From the NCBI GenBank assembly GCA_902787185.1, contig CADAFP010000011.1:1-57501 (forward strand): a DNA stretch of 57,501 bases. Direction: 5' to 3'. Within the stretch, counting starts at the first letter, position 1, and each line of letters starts with the position of its first letter. The notes under the pieces were generated by a model, which ran no database searches, was not told the DNA's origin, and saw nothing but the letters and a program-made list of their open reading frames with translations. A program made the translations under genes and the position numbers. Below are positions 7,927-16,285 of this stretch, piece by piece. The DNA comes from an uncultured Bacteroidales bacterium. Its GTDB lineage: Bacteria > Bacteroidota > Bacteroidia > Bacteroidales > Muribaculaceae.

Positions 7927-10107
7927 CAGCTGTTCGCGGTATTTGTCCCGCAACTGGCGCGAGTGGGTGAGGATATCGAGGTCGGATGAGCCGCAGATGG
8001 GTTCATCGGTCGAGGTGACCCAGCGCTCTTGGTACTTGTCGATGGTCGAGCGCATCTTGTCGTTGTCAACATCTTGTCCCGAAATCATCCCGACGGTGAG
8101 TTCACGGATGTAGGTTTCCCAACGCTTGACGTAGTAATCCCACATCAGGCCGTTCCAGTTGCGGCAGGCATAGTCGTTCAGATGGCCGCCCCATGTGGTG
8201 ATGAGCCTTCGGGCGTTCATCTCGTAGTAATCCTTGAGCTCTGTAGTGGTGCCCAGGTTGCGGGCTTGCTGCAGCCAAGTGCCCAGCATGGCATAGGGAT
8301 GATGGCTGTTGAAACTGTCCAGATCGGACAAAAGTTCAAACAGCAGGTCGCTCTGGCGGTAGAATGCTTCTCTGTCCTTCTGCTCAAAAGCCTGGTCAAA
8401 CTTCTGTTTCTCGACGAGGAAAAGGTCGCCCAGCAGTTGCCGGCCCACCCACACGAGGTCGATGGTCATGGCGTCGGTCGTGACATTTTCCTGCTCCAGC
8501 AACAGGTCCCACACGGCAAGCAATTCGCGCGGGTTATACTTGATTTTGCGGCCCTCCTTGCCAAATTCGGGATAGGAGCAGGGAAGCGGTGCGGCAAAAT
8601 TGCCTGGGGTAATATCCAGCACGTTGTCATAGAGCAGTTGCCATGCCTCGCGGACGGGGCGGCACTCGCAGCCCGCATGGCGGTCGGCAAGTTCGTTAAT
8701 GACCTGCTCGTCACTCTTGGCAAAGTCCCAAGCCTTCTCGAGGATGTACTCGTAAGGGAACTGCTGCACGTCGAGGCCCTCGAGCGTCGAGCCGATGCCC
8801 ACGAGATTGTCGCCATTCTCGGCCAAGGCCCGCTCGATGCGCTCGCCAGCCTCCTTGACGCGGCCCTGCACGTTGGTGTTGCCGCCAAAATTGCCCAAAT
8901 AGCACCAGATGAAGGGCTGGCCGTAGAAACCGTCATGCTCGCGCCACATCTCCTTATACTCGCAATAGTAGTCGAGCATTGTCATCTTGCCCTGCGGCAC
9001 ACCGGTGAGCATGGCACGGGTGCGATCGCGGGTGTAGTCGTCGCGCTGGTAATAAAGGAACCACGCCATCTGCAACCACTCGGCAGCAGGGTCCACCGCC
9101 GTCAGGCTCTCATAGATGTGGCGGGACACCTGATTGAGGTAGTCGGGCTCAAAACTGGGCGGGTCCACCTCGTTGAACGGGTCAATGCCGTAGATGTGGT
9201 CGGTACCGAACAAGCGGGTCTGCTCCTCGAGGAAGAGCCGCTGGATGCGGCTGTACAGTGGATCCTCACTGTTGAGGAAATAGGTACGGTATTGGTCGTC
9301 AAAACCTGCCCAGCCGCCCAACGCCTGGATGTCGGCATCAGGGAAGAGGTCGCGCAAGGCGCCTGGTACATGACCGGCAAAGGCGGGCAACACGGGACGC
9401 ATGTTCAAACCGCGCTCCCGCTCCACGATGCGCTGCTGTAACTGTGTTTGGTGCTCCAACCATTGTTTGGGCAGGGGGCCGCACCAGCCGTCGATGTTGG
9501 CCATGCGGTGCCACGGCAGATAGGCAGGTCCGGTAAAGTAGGAACGTACCTGCTTGTCAGTCATTCCCAAGCTCGTCCACACGTTGTACCACACCGCCTC
9601 CTGTCCCGTGATGGCCAATGGCAGGTTCACGCCGTTGAGCGCCATCCAGTCGATGAGGCGTTCCCAGTCACGCCATTGCCAGAAGGGCATTGTGTAGCCC
9701 CAAGTGCAGTAGTTGAGGAAAAAGCGTTGCGGCACGCGTGCCGTCACCCGCTCGGCAGCGGGAACGTCGGGCAGGACACGCGGCAGTTCCACGGGCACAT
9801 CGGCATACCACGACACTGTCGTCATGCAGTAGCGGTTCAGGTAGCGGTTCAGCCCCACCGCCATCGACCCGGCATTGTTGCCTCCGATGATGACCTTGCC
9901 TCCCCCACTCTCGAGGGTGAAGACATCCTTGCCGCCAACGGCATCAATGGTCACAAACTCCACCTTGTCCAGCAGCCGCGGTGACAAACGCTCGGCGAGA
10001 TTCCTCGCTTGAATCACATCGTCGCCATGTTGTCCCTCGATGGTGGCACCACTGGCAGTCAACGCAACCACCAGCATCAGCATCAAGTTGAGTAAACGCT
10101 TTTTCAT
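7885..10107 (-). CDS. GH89 alpha-N-acetylglucosaminidase, exported
   Basis: This is a glycoside hydrolase family 89 enzyme (NAGLU type), which releases terminal alpha-N-acetylglucosamine from glycans such as mucin or heparan sulfate. Starting at 10107 gives a clean signal peptide (MKKRLLNLMLMLVVALTASGA) and about 740 residues; an in-frame ATG at 10119 only adds MTGF. Family hallmarks are RFFLNYCTWGYTMPFWQW, WMALNGVNLPLA, and the two likely catalytic acids in YGIDPFNEVDPP (Glu about 313) and GIGSTLEGLD. The last 14 codons are encoded antisense to the end of mfd. It stands alone, with no SusCD pair or sulfatase nearby. Confidence 0.92.
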   Translation of the reverse strand: MKKRLLNLMLMLVVALTASGATIEGQHGDDVIQARNLAERLSPRLLDKVEFVTIDAVGGKDVFTLESGGGKVIIGGNNAGSMAVGLNRYLNRYCMTTVSWYADVPVELPRVLPDVPAAERVTARVPQRFFLNYCTWGYTMPFWQWRDWERLIDWMALNGVNLPLAITGQEAVWYNVWTSLGMTDKQVRSYFTGPAYLPWHRMANIDGWCGPLPKQWLEHQTQLQQRIVERERGLNMRPVLPAFAGHVPGALRDLFPDADIQALGGWAGFDDQYRTYFLNSEDPLYSRIQRLFLEEQTRLFGTDHIYGIDPFNEVDPPSFEPDYLNQVSRHIYESLTAVDPAAEWLQMAWFLYYQRDDYTRDRTRAMLTGVPQGKMTMLDYYCEYKEMWREHDGFYGQPFIWCYLGNFGGNTNVQGRVKEAGERIERALAENGDNLVGIGSTLEGLDVQQFPYEYILEKAWDFAKSDEQVINELADRHAGCECRPVREAWQLLYDNVLDITPGNFAAPLPCSYPEFGKEGRKIKYNPRELLAVWDLLLEQENVTTDAMTIDLVWVGRQLLGDLFLVEKQKFDQAFEQKDREAFYRQSDLLFELLSDLDSFNSHHPYAMLGTWLQQARNLGTTTELKDYYEMNARRLITTWGGHLNDYACRNWNGLMWDYYVKRWETYIRELTVGMISGQDVDNDKMRSTIDKYQERWVTSTDEPICGSSDLDILTHSRQLRDKYREQLLQAFQVRDGAQDR

Positions 10108-10117
10108 AAAACCTGTC

Positions 10118-10199
10118 AATTAAAGGTTTAGGCCTTAGGTTCTTGCCACACGCAGCAAACACCTAAAGCCTAACACTTATAGCCTAAAGCCTAAAAAAA
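10118..10199. repeat. Degenerate TTTAGGC-type repeat with hairpin
   Basis: Several copies of CCTAAAGCCTAA and TTAGGCCTTAGG lie between the GH89 start and the rubrerythrin stop. The outer copies can pair (TTAGGCCTTAGGT with ACCTAAAGCCTAA, one mismatch), so the tract may act as the rubrerythrin terminator. A similar tract follows nifJ at 57103-57133. Confidence 0.5.
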
Positions 10200-10742
10200 T
10201 CAATAGTTCTCGGCCTTGATCTGGAAGTAGGCCTGCGGATGGTTGCACACGGGGCACATCTCGGGAGCCTTCTTGCCAATGACCACATGGCCGCAGTTGG
10301 AGCACTGCCAGATGGTGTCACCGTCACGTGAGAAGACGATGTCCTGCTTGATGTTGTTCAACAACTTGAGGTAACGCTCCTCGTGCAGTTTCTCGATGGC
10401 GGCAACGCCTTCCATCTGGGCGGCAATCTCGTCAAAACCCTCCTCACGGGCCTCCTGAGCCATGCGCTTGTACATGTCGGTCCACTCGAAGTTCTCGCCT
10501 GCAGCGGCATCCTCCAGGTTCTCGATGGTGCCCTTCACAGCACCGCCCTGCAGATGCTTGAACCACAGTTTGGCGTGCTCCTTCTCCTGGTTGGCGGTCT
10601 CTTCAAAGATGGCAGCAATCTGCACATAGCCGTCCTTCTTGGCCTTGGATGCGTAATAGGTGTACTTGTTGCGAGCCTGGGATTCGCCAGCAAAGGCTTC
10701 CATCAGGTTCTTCTCGGTCTTGGTTCCTTTTAACTCTTTCAT
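10200..10742 (-). CDS. rbr: Rubrerythrin
   Basis: A 180-residue non-haem iron peroxidase that reduces hydrogen peroxide in the cytoplasm of anaerobes. The N-terminal four-helix ferritin-like domain carries the di-iron ligands ([47 protein letters not shown]). The C-terminal rubredoxin domain has two Cys pairs (CSNCGH and CPVCNH). Length is typical. A TATCTTTG promoter box lies on the minus strand at 10790-10797, about 48 bases upstream, so it is probably transcribed alone. Confidence 0.95.
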   Translation of the reverse strand: MKELKGTKTEKNLMEAFAGESQARNKYTYYASKAKKDGYVQIAAIFEETANQEKEHAKLWFKHLQGGAVKGTIENLEDAAAGENFEWTDMYKRMAQEAREEGFDEIAAQMEGVAAIEKLHEERYLKLLNNIKQDIVFSRDGDTIWQCSNCGHVVIGKKAPEMCPVCNHPQAYFQIKAENY

Positions 10743-10789
10743 TGTGATAACGTTGTTTAATAATTAGTTGATGTCATTAATTTATGCTA

Positions 10790-10797
10790 CAAAGATA
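10790..10797 (-). promoter_or_regulatory. -7 box of rubrerythrin promoter
   Basis: The plus strand reads CAAAGATA, which is TATCTTTG on the minus strand, a perfect Bacteroidetes -7 box in front of the rubrerythrin ATG. Confidence 0.55.
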
Positions 10798-10848
10798 GTG
10801 CAAGCCGAGAACAAAACAAAAAGAATTCATTCTTTTTTTTGTCGGGTA

Positions 10849-11961
10849 TTACTCCTCAAAAGTTTGGGCAACGAGTTTGAGGTTCTCGATGATGTCGATG
10901 TGCTGCGGGCACTGCGCCTCACACTGGCCACACTCCAAGCACTCACTGGCCTTGCTATGATTCTTGGCTACCAAGTTATAGTATAGGGTACTGTTGCTCT
11001 TCTGGTCCGGAAACTGCTGCACCGTGTTGTACAGACTGAAGTACTCGGGGATGGCAATCTGCTGGGGACAGCCTTCAGAACAATAGTGACAAGCTGTGCA
11101 AGGGATCGCAATCGATTCACGGATAGACTCAGTGGCCCGGGCAATGATGGCCTGCTCCTCGTCGTTGAGAGGCTGGAAATCCTGCATATAGCTGGTGTTG
11201 TCATCCACTTGCTCGATGTTGCTCATGCCGCTAAGCACAGTGAGCACATTGGGCAGTGAGGCACAGTAGCGAATGGCCCACGATGCGGGACTTGCATCGG
11301 GATGATACTCCTTGAACAGGCGATCTACCGCCTCTGGAACACGTGCAAGAGAGCCGCCCTTAACCGGCTCCATCACGATGACAGGCTTGCCGTGTTTGGT
11401 GCACAGGTTGTAGCACGTCTTGCTTTCGATAGCCGGACTTTCCCAATCGAGATAGTTAATCTGCAGCTGCACGTACTCTATCTCGGGATGGCGCTCCAAA
11501 ATCTGTGCCAGCAACGCTGAGTCGTCATGGAACGAGAAACCGATGTGGCGGATGCGTCCCTCAGCCTTCTTGCGCACGAGGAACCCCCAGCCATCCATGC
11601 GTTCCATCACCTCAACGCGCTCATGGTTAAGGGCATGCAGCCAGTAGTAATCAAAGTAGTCCAAGCCGCATTTCTCCAACTGCTCGTTGAAGATGCGCTC
11701 CAGGTCGGCTGGCTCATTGATGGCCCATACGGGCATTTTGCTGGTCACGGTGAAGGCCTCGCGCGGATAACGTTTCACCACCGCTTCGCGCAGGGCTTCC
11801 TCACTCTTGCCCCCGTGATAAGGGTAGGCCGTGTCAAAATAGGTGAAACCACGCTCCATATACAGGTCCACCATCTGTTTCATCCTTTCTAAATCAATGC
11901 TCGTTTGGTCGTCGGGGTTGACCAGCGGCAGACGCATCAATCCAAATCCAAGTTTTCTCAT
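10849..11961 (-). CDS. Aldo/keto reductase with C-terminal ferredoxin-like domain
   Basis: About 370 residues. The N-terminal aldo/keto reductase barrel has the nucleotide and catalytic motifs FGLMRLP, YFDTAYPYHGGKSE (catalytic Tyr) and TSKMP (Lys), plus the usual YYWLHAL. The C-terminal ~70 residues carry Cys clusters of a 4Fe-4S type (CTACHYCSEGCP and CLECGQCEAQCP). This fusion is common in anaerobes and the substrate is unknown. The frame extends to an ATG at 12009, but MRKLGFGLMRLP at 11961 is the natural family start, and the extra 16 residues look like untranslated leader. Confidence 0.9.
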   Translation of the reverse strand: MRKLGFGLMRLPLVNPDDQTSIDLERMKQMVDLYMERGFTYFDTAYPYHGGKSEEALREAVVKRYPREAFTVTSKMPVWAINEPADLERIFNEQLEKCGLDYFDYYWLHALNHERVEVMERMDGWGFLVRKKAEGRIRHIGFSFHDDSALLAQILERHPEIEYVQLQINYLDWESPAIESKTCYNLCTKHGKPVIVMEPVKGGSLARVPEAVDRLFKEYHPDASPASWAIRYCASLPNVLTVLSGMSNIEQVDDNTSYMQDFQPLNDEEQAIIARATESIRESIAIPCTACHYCSEGCPQQIAIPEYFSLYNTVQQFPDQKSNSTLYYNLVAKNHSKASECLECGQCEAQCPQHIDIIENLKLVAQTFEE

Positions 11962-12012
11962 ATTGTTGAATCTTAAGTTGTTATTCACTATTCTAAGCAC
12001 TTTCACCAACCG

Positions 12013-13032
12013 CTATTGAATCTTGAGGTCGGTAAAGAGTTTAATGCCACGCAGGTAATGGGCGGTGATGATGTTGACACGCTCCTCGGGCAGCTGGCGC
12101 AAGAGATTGACAGTGGGCTGTGAGGTGTAGCGGGAACGGTCGCGACGGAAGTCACGGTGGGCGCGGATGATGGCCCAGGCATCGCCAAAGTGGAATTTGG
12201 CCACTGCCATGCCGAAGGCTAACGTGTCCATCATGCGGCGCACCAGCAGCAAGCGCTTGCCCTCTTCGGCGGGGAGGTTTTTGTACAATAGCAGCAGGTT
12301 GTTGCGAAAGTTGAGGTAGGTCTTGCGTGGGTTGCCATAGGCCAAACTGCCGCCTCCCAGATGATAGACACAGCTCGACGGCACCATGGTCAAGTCATAG
12401 CCGGCAAGACGGATGCGCCAGCACAGGTCAATCTCTTCCATGTGGGCAAAGAAGTCCTTGTCCAGACCGCCCACATCATGATAGAGCTGGCTGCGCACCA
12501 TCAGGCAAGCCCCGCTGGCCCAAAAGACGCTCTTTGGGGCTCCGTCATACTGACCGTGATCATCCTCGACATACTCAAAAATGCGCCCCCTGCAATAGGG
12601 ATAGCCATGGCAGTCGATGTAGCCGCCTGCCGCACCCGCATACTCAAACGTCTGCTTGCCGTCCTCGTGGTCCTTGAGCAATTTGGGCATCACGGCACCC
12701 ACCTCGGGGTGAGCCTCCATGTAGTCATATAGAGGATTGAGCCAACCCTGCGGCGTGCGCACGTCGCCATTGAGGAGCACCGTGTAAGGGTACATCGTCT
12801 GGCCGATGGCCAGATTGTAACCCTCGGCAAAACCATGGTTCTTGTCAAATTTCAGCACTTTGACTTGAGGAAACTCCTCTTGCATCACCTTTAGGCTCTC
12901 GTCGGTGCTGCCGTTATCAGCGACAATGACATCGGCGATAGCGGCATCGGTGCCCGCCAGCACCGTGGGCAGATAGCGGCGCAGCAGTTTGGCACCGTTC
13001 CAATTTAATATGATGACAGCAACTGGTTTCAT
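12013..13032 (-). CDS. Family 2 glycosyltransferase (rhamnosyltransferase-like)
   Basis: A 339-residue GT-A glycosyltransferase that probably adds a sugar to a cell-surface polysaccharide. It shows the GT2 start (PVAVIILNWNGAKLLRRYL), the nucleotide-binding loop DNGSTDES, a DXD-like LLNGDVR and the acceptor-side motif FFAHMEEIDLCWRIRLAGY. The C-terminal part (RNNLLLLYKNLP onward) may contact the membrane. The first 30 codons exist a second time at 14103-14192, beyond the inserted DUF1016 gene. The duplicated segment covers the start codon and only four bases upstream of it, so the original promoter was probably displaced. Confidence 0.9.
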   Translation of the reverse strand: MKPVAVIILNWNGAKLLRRYLPTVLAGTDAAIADVIVADNGSTDESLKVMQEEFPQVKVLKFDKNHGFAEGYNLAIGQTMYPYTVLLNGDVRTPQGWLNPLYDYMEAHPEVGAVMPKLLKDHEDGKQTFEYAGAAGGYIDCHGYPYCRGRIFEYVEDDHGQYDGAPKSVFWASGACLMVRSQLYHDVGGLDKDFFAHMEEIDLCWRIRLAGYDLTMVPSSCVYHLGGGSLAYGNPRKTYLNFRNNLLLLYKNLPAEEGKRLLLVRRMMDTLAFGMAVAKFHFGDAWAIIRAHRDFRRDRSRYTSQPTVNLLRQLPEERVNIITAHYLRGIKLFTDLKIQ

Positions 13033-13036
13033 GCTT
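12943..13036. repeat. 94-bp direct repeat, copy 1 (glycosyltransferase 5' end)
   Basis: The first 30 codons of the glycosyltransferase plus four upstream bases. It matches 14103-14196 at 93 of 94 positions; the only difference is C at 12958 against G at 14118. The two copies lie 1160 bp apart in direct orientation and flank the DUF1016 gene. Confidence 0.97.
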
Positions 13037-13076
13037 GTTTCTTATCTCGTTATATAAAAACTAATGAATTGCTATT

Positions 13077-14078
13077 TCAAATGGATTCCAGCAACTGCTT
13101 GAATTCCTCCTCGGTTGGCAGATACAATTTATAACGCGATGCAAAAATTTGTTTGCCTTCACTCAAAACAGAATATTTCACTATTGCCTCACTCTTTTGA
13201 GAACACAGTATTATACCCAATGTGGGATTATCATCTTCGTTGCGATAAAGTGCCTCAAACATGCGAATATAGCTATCCATCTGTCCGACATCTTCATGAG
13301 TCAGTTTACCCAATTTCAGGTCTATCAGCACATGACATTTAAGAATGCTATGATAGAAAACTAAATCAACATAGAAGTCTTCATCATCATACCGCATCCG
13401 TTTTTGGCGAGCAACAAAGCAGAAACCACGTCCCAATTCGAGTAAAAACTGTTGAAGGTGATCTATCAGGGCTTGTTCCAAAACATCCTCATGTAAAGAC
13501 GGATAATCTCTCAAATTCAAAAATTCCAACACAAATGGGTCCCTAATGAATTGCTGAGGGGCGATTTGTCCCATTTTTTCTTGGGCTTCACGCATGACTG
13601 GGTCTTTATCCCTGCTTGCCAACAGTCTTTCATAATAAAGGGAGGATATTTGCCTATCCAGTTGCCGCGTACTCCAAACGCCATCTGCCGCCTCATTCAT
13701 ATACCATAGTCGCGCCTGATTGTCCTCCACACTGATAAGGCGTCGGTAGTGTGACCACGTCAATTCGGGACGCAGTGTGTCCCGAATCTGGAATGTGAGA
13801 TAAAATTGACGCATTTTTCGCAATTCGCGTTCGTCAAAGCCCTTACCAAAATCCGCAGTAAGACGATTTGCCAGTTCTTTTAGTATCTTTTTGCCGTAGG
13901 CAGCGCGTGTCTCACCATGTTGTTCATGTTCTACTATGGTCTGACCTATCATCCAGTAGCTTTCTACCATCGCAAAATTAATGGCGTGATAAGTCTGTTT
14001 TCGAGCCCTCGCCAGAATGCTTTTGATACTATCATATATAGTATCGACGCTACTTGGTATTTTTTCTAACTCATTCAT
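13077..14078 (-). CDS. DUF1016 / YhcG-type PDDEXK nuclease-domain protein
   Basis: A 333-residue protein with the N-terminal DUF1016 helical domain (about 10-160, with ESYWMIGQTIVEHEQ and GFDERELRKMRQFYLTF). The C-terminal domain is a YhcG-type PD-(D/E)xK nuclease (about 170-330), with the catalytic-looking FYVDLVFYHSILKCHVLIDLK providing an Asp followed by D-L-K, then GQMDSYI. Members are frequent in mobile and defence regions, but their cellular role is not settled. The gene is more AT-rich than its neighbours and sits between two direct copies of the glycosyltransferase start, so it is an insertion. A 36-codon remnant ORF ends 3 bases before its ATG, which could allow translational coupling. 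Confidence 0.88.
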   Translation of the reverse strand: MNELEKIPSSVDTIYDSIKSILARARKQTYHAINFAMVESYWMIGQTIVEHEQHGETRAAYGKKILKELANRLTADFGKGFDERELRKMRQFYLTFQIRDTLRPELTWSHYRRLISVEDNQARLWYMNEAADGVWSTRQLDRQISSLYYERLLASRDKDPVMREAQEKMGQIAPQQFIRDPFVLEFLNLRDYPSLHEDVLEQALIDHLQQFLLELGRGFCFVARQKRMRYDDEDFYVDLVFYHSILKCHVLIDLKLGKLTHEDVGQMDSYIRMFEALYRNEDDNPTLGIILCSQKSEAIVKYSVLSEGKQIFASRYKLYLPTEEEFKQLLESI

Positions 14079-14081
14079 TGA

Positions 14082-14192
14082 TCAAATATCATGAATTATC
14101 TGGGCATCGGTGCCCGCGAGCACCGTGGGCAGATAGCGGCGCAGCAGTTTGGCACCGTTCCAATTTAATATGATGACAGCAACTGGTTTCAT
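14082..14192 (-). pseudogene. Truncated duplicate of glycosyltransferase start
   Basis: Starting at the ATG at 14192 this reads 30 codons identical to the glycosyltransferase N-terminus (MKPVAVIILNWNG to TVLAGTDA), then six unrelated codons and TGA. It is the upstream relic of the target gene left when the DUF1016 gene entered. It begins 9 bases after the ORF6N stop, which suggests the glycosyltransferase once followed ORF6N directly. Confidence 0.93.
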
Positions 14193-14196
14193 GCTT
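14103..14196. repeat. 94-bp direct repeat, copy 2
   Basis: Second copy of the glycosyltransferase 5' end; see 12943-13036. Outside the 94 bp the two flanks are unrelated. Confidence 0.97.
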
Positions 14197-14201
14197 AAGT
14201 T

Positions 14202-14900
14202 TTACTCCATATCAGGTTTTATAAATCCGATGGACCTGCGGCGCTGACGCGGGCGGTTGTCTTGTAATTCGGCAAGCGCTGTACTGATGGCGTCAAGTTG
14301 GGCGCGGGTATCCTCGTTAATTTCGTTCTGGTCGGCAAGAATCTCGTTCATCTCGTCGCGCACGGCTTGAATCTCGCGCCTCAGCTCGGCACTGCTGTCG
14401 GGCAATGTGAGAGAGGCTGCCATTCGACGAATTTCGGTGAAGACACGCATTATACCTATATTCATCTGTATGGCTAATGGAGAGCGCAGTACACTGCTAA
14501 GCATGGCCACACCGTTCTCAGTGAATGCGTAAGGAAGTTTGCGTGTGCCCATTTTAGAAATCTTTGAAATCCCAATTTGTGATTTCAAAAAAACATCTTC
14601 TTCAGTATTGGATATCACAGTTTGTGATTTCCAATTTATATTTCTTTGTTTTTCAGGCTGATTGGATATCACAATTTGTGATTCTTCATTTGTAATCATC
14701 ATTTGTGACCGCAAAATCTCTAATTCGCCTTTGGTCAATTGAAACATGAAATCCTCGGGGAAACGCTCGATGTTGCGTTTGACCGCTTGATTCAATACTC
14801 GAGTTTCTATGCCATAAAGTGCTGCCAAATCAAAATCCAGCATTACCTTTTGGCCACGGATTTCATGAATTCTATACTGAATACTTTCGATTTCGTTCAT
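14202..14900 (-). CDS. ORF6N-domain protein with internal degenerate repeats
   Basis: A 232-residue protein. The N-terminal ORF6N domain ([49 protein letters not shown]) is a predicted DNA-binding domain of phage and mobile elements. The signature [31 protein letters not shown] follows, then a C-terminal coiled coil. Between them, residues about 65-120 hold four variants of a short unit (SQMMITN, SQIVISN, SQTVISN, SQIGISK). The underlying DNA repeats the word TTTGTGATT. The gene is AT-rich relative to mtaB, which ends 13 bases upstream of its start. Its role is unknown; a regulatory function in mobile DNA is inference. Confidence 0.85.
   Translation of the reverse strand: MNEIESIQYRIHEIRGQKVMLDFDLAALYGIETRVLNQAVKRNIERFPEDFMFQLTKGELEILRSQMMITNEESQIVISNQPEKQRNINWKSQTVISNTEEDVFLKSQIGISKISKMGTRKLPYAFTENGVAMLSSVLRSPLAIQMNIGIMRVFTEIRRMAASLTLPDSSAELRREIQAVRDEMNEILADQNEINEDTRAQLDAISTALAELQDNRPRQRRRSIGFIKPDME
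14570..14710. repeat. Degenerate TTTGTGATT repeats inside ORF6N gene
   Basis: Four imperfect copies of CA(A/G)TTTGTGATT spaced about 25-50 bases apart. They encode the SQ-x-x-I-S/T-N units of the ORF6N protein. Confidence 0.75.
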
Positions 14901-14913
14901 TTCAATTTGGGCA

Positions 14914-16221
14914 TTATCTAATTATCTCGGCATCGACACTCAGGTCATCGTTGAGTGTCAAGAGTTTCACGTTCACAATCTGGTTGGCAAGGCTCATATC
15001 GGGGGCCACGTTGACGCGGATGTAGTTGTCGGTGAAGCCGTGCATCAGTCCCTTGCCGCGGCCATGCTCGAGCAAAACGGGGCGCACGGTGCCCAGGTAG
15101 CGGCGGGTGAAGTCGGCTTGTTTCTCGTCACTCAAGGCTATCATGCGGGCAGCACGCTCCTGCTTGTCCTGCTGGGTGACGATATAGGGGATGCGCAGGG
15201 CCATCGTCCCGGGGCGCTCACTGTAAGGGAACACGTGAAGATGCTGCACGTCGAGGCCCGCGATGAAGTTGAAGCTGTCCTCAAACAGTTCGGGCGTCTC
15301 GCCACGGGTGCCCCCCATCACGTCCACGCCGATGAAGCAGTCGGGCATCAGCTGGCGACACCGCTGCACCTTGTCGGCAAACAGTTGGCGGTCGTAGTGG
15401 CGGCGCATGAGTTTGAGAATGGGGTCACTGCCGCTCTGCAAGGGGATGTGGAAATGGGGCATGAAGGCGCGTGACTGGGCGCAGAAGTCAATGATTTCGT
15501 CGGTCAACAGGTCAGGCTCAATCGACGAGATGCGGTAACGCTCGATGCCCTCGATGCCGTCCAACGCCTTGAGCAAGTCAAGGAAGTGTTCCCCCGTGTT
15601 TTTGCCAAAGTCGCCGATATTCACGCCCGTGATGACGATTTCCTTGCCTCCGTCGGCAGCCACCTCGCGGGCCTGGGCCGTGAGGTCGGCAATGGTGCCA
15701 CTGCGGCTGCGCCCACGGGCAGCGGGAATGGTGCAATAGCTACACCAGTAGTCACAGCCGTCCTGCACCTTGAGCCAGTAGCGCGTGCGGTCACCACGGT
15801 CGCACGAGGGCGAGAAGGTGCGGATATCGAGCGAGGGTGTCACGTCGAGGCGCTGCTGACGGTCTTCGAACCACCTCAGCACGTACTTTGCGACTTCAGC
15901 CTTGTGCTCGCTGCCCAACACAATGTCCACCCCAGGAATCTCGGCGATTTCCTTACCCTTGAGCTGGGCATAGCAACCAGTAACCACCATGAGGGCGTCA
16001 GGATACTGGCGGATAAGGTGGCGGATGTGTTGGCGGCACTTACTGTCGGCCAGCGCGGTGACGCTGCACGTGTTCACGATGCACACGTCAGGCACCTCGC
16101 CCTTAGCCACAGGCAGAATACCGTGGCTGGCGAGCAGCGACTGCATGGTGGCGGTTTCCGAGAAATTGAGTTTGCAGCCCAACGTCTCGAGTTTTACCTT
16201 ATGTCGGATGGTATCACTCAT
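14914..16221 (-). CDS. mtaB: tRNA threonylcarbamoyladenosine methylthiotransferase
   Basis: A 435-residue radical-SAM methylthiotransferase that converts t6A37 to ms2t6A37 in tRNA. The N-terminal MTTase domain has Cys residues in LGCKLNFSE and VNTCSVTA and a third in VVTGCYAQ. The radical-SAM cluster motif is [11 protein letters not shown] (about 150-160), followed by RGRSRSG, and the C-terminus is a TRAM-like region. The sequence matches MtaB better than MiaB or RimO because of the LGCKLN start and overall length. It is the first gene of a co-directional run with ORF6N, DUF1016 and the glycosyltransferase. Confidence 0.93.
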   Translation of the reverse strand: MSDTIRHKVKLETLGCKLNFSETATMQSLLASHGILPVAKGEVPDVCIVNTCSVTALADSKCRQHIRHLIRQYPDALMVVTGCYAQLKGKEIAEIPGVDIVLGSEHKAEVAKYVLRWFEDRQQRLDVTPSLDIRTFSPSCDRGDRTRYWLKVQDGCDYWCSYCTIPAARGRSRSGTIADLTAQAREVAADGGKEIVITGVNIGDFGKNTGEHFLDLLKALDGIEGIERYRISSIEPDLLTDEIIDFCAQSRAFMPHFHIPLQSGSDPILKLMRRHYDRQLFADKVQRCRQLMPDCFIGVDVMGGTRGETPELFEDSFNFIAGLDVQHLHVFPYSERPGTMALRIPYIVTQQDKQERAARMIALSDEKQADFTRRYLGTVRPVLLEHGRGKGLMHGFTDNYIRVNVAPDMSLANQIVNVKLLTLNDDLSVDAEIIR

Positions 16222-16285
16222 TTATCTATCACAAGGATAAAATGGATGAAATGGATGGAACCGAAAAAAACTCCTAACTCCTAAC

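Noticed and set aside
8029-9984. Long plus-strand open frames (8029-9441 and 9448-9984) opposite the GH89 gene
   Set aside because: They are antisense shadows of a GC-rich gene: no domain, biased composition and full overlap with a strong family match on the other strand.
14078-14935. Shared word GATGCC-x-AGATAATT at the mtaB 3' end and at the DUF1016 upstream junction
   Set aside because: About 15 bp only; it may mark a microhomology junction but is too short to claim that ORF6N entered by the same route.
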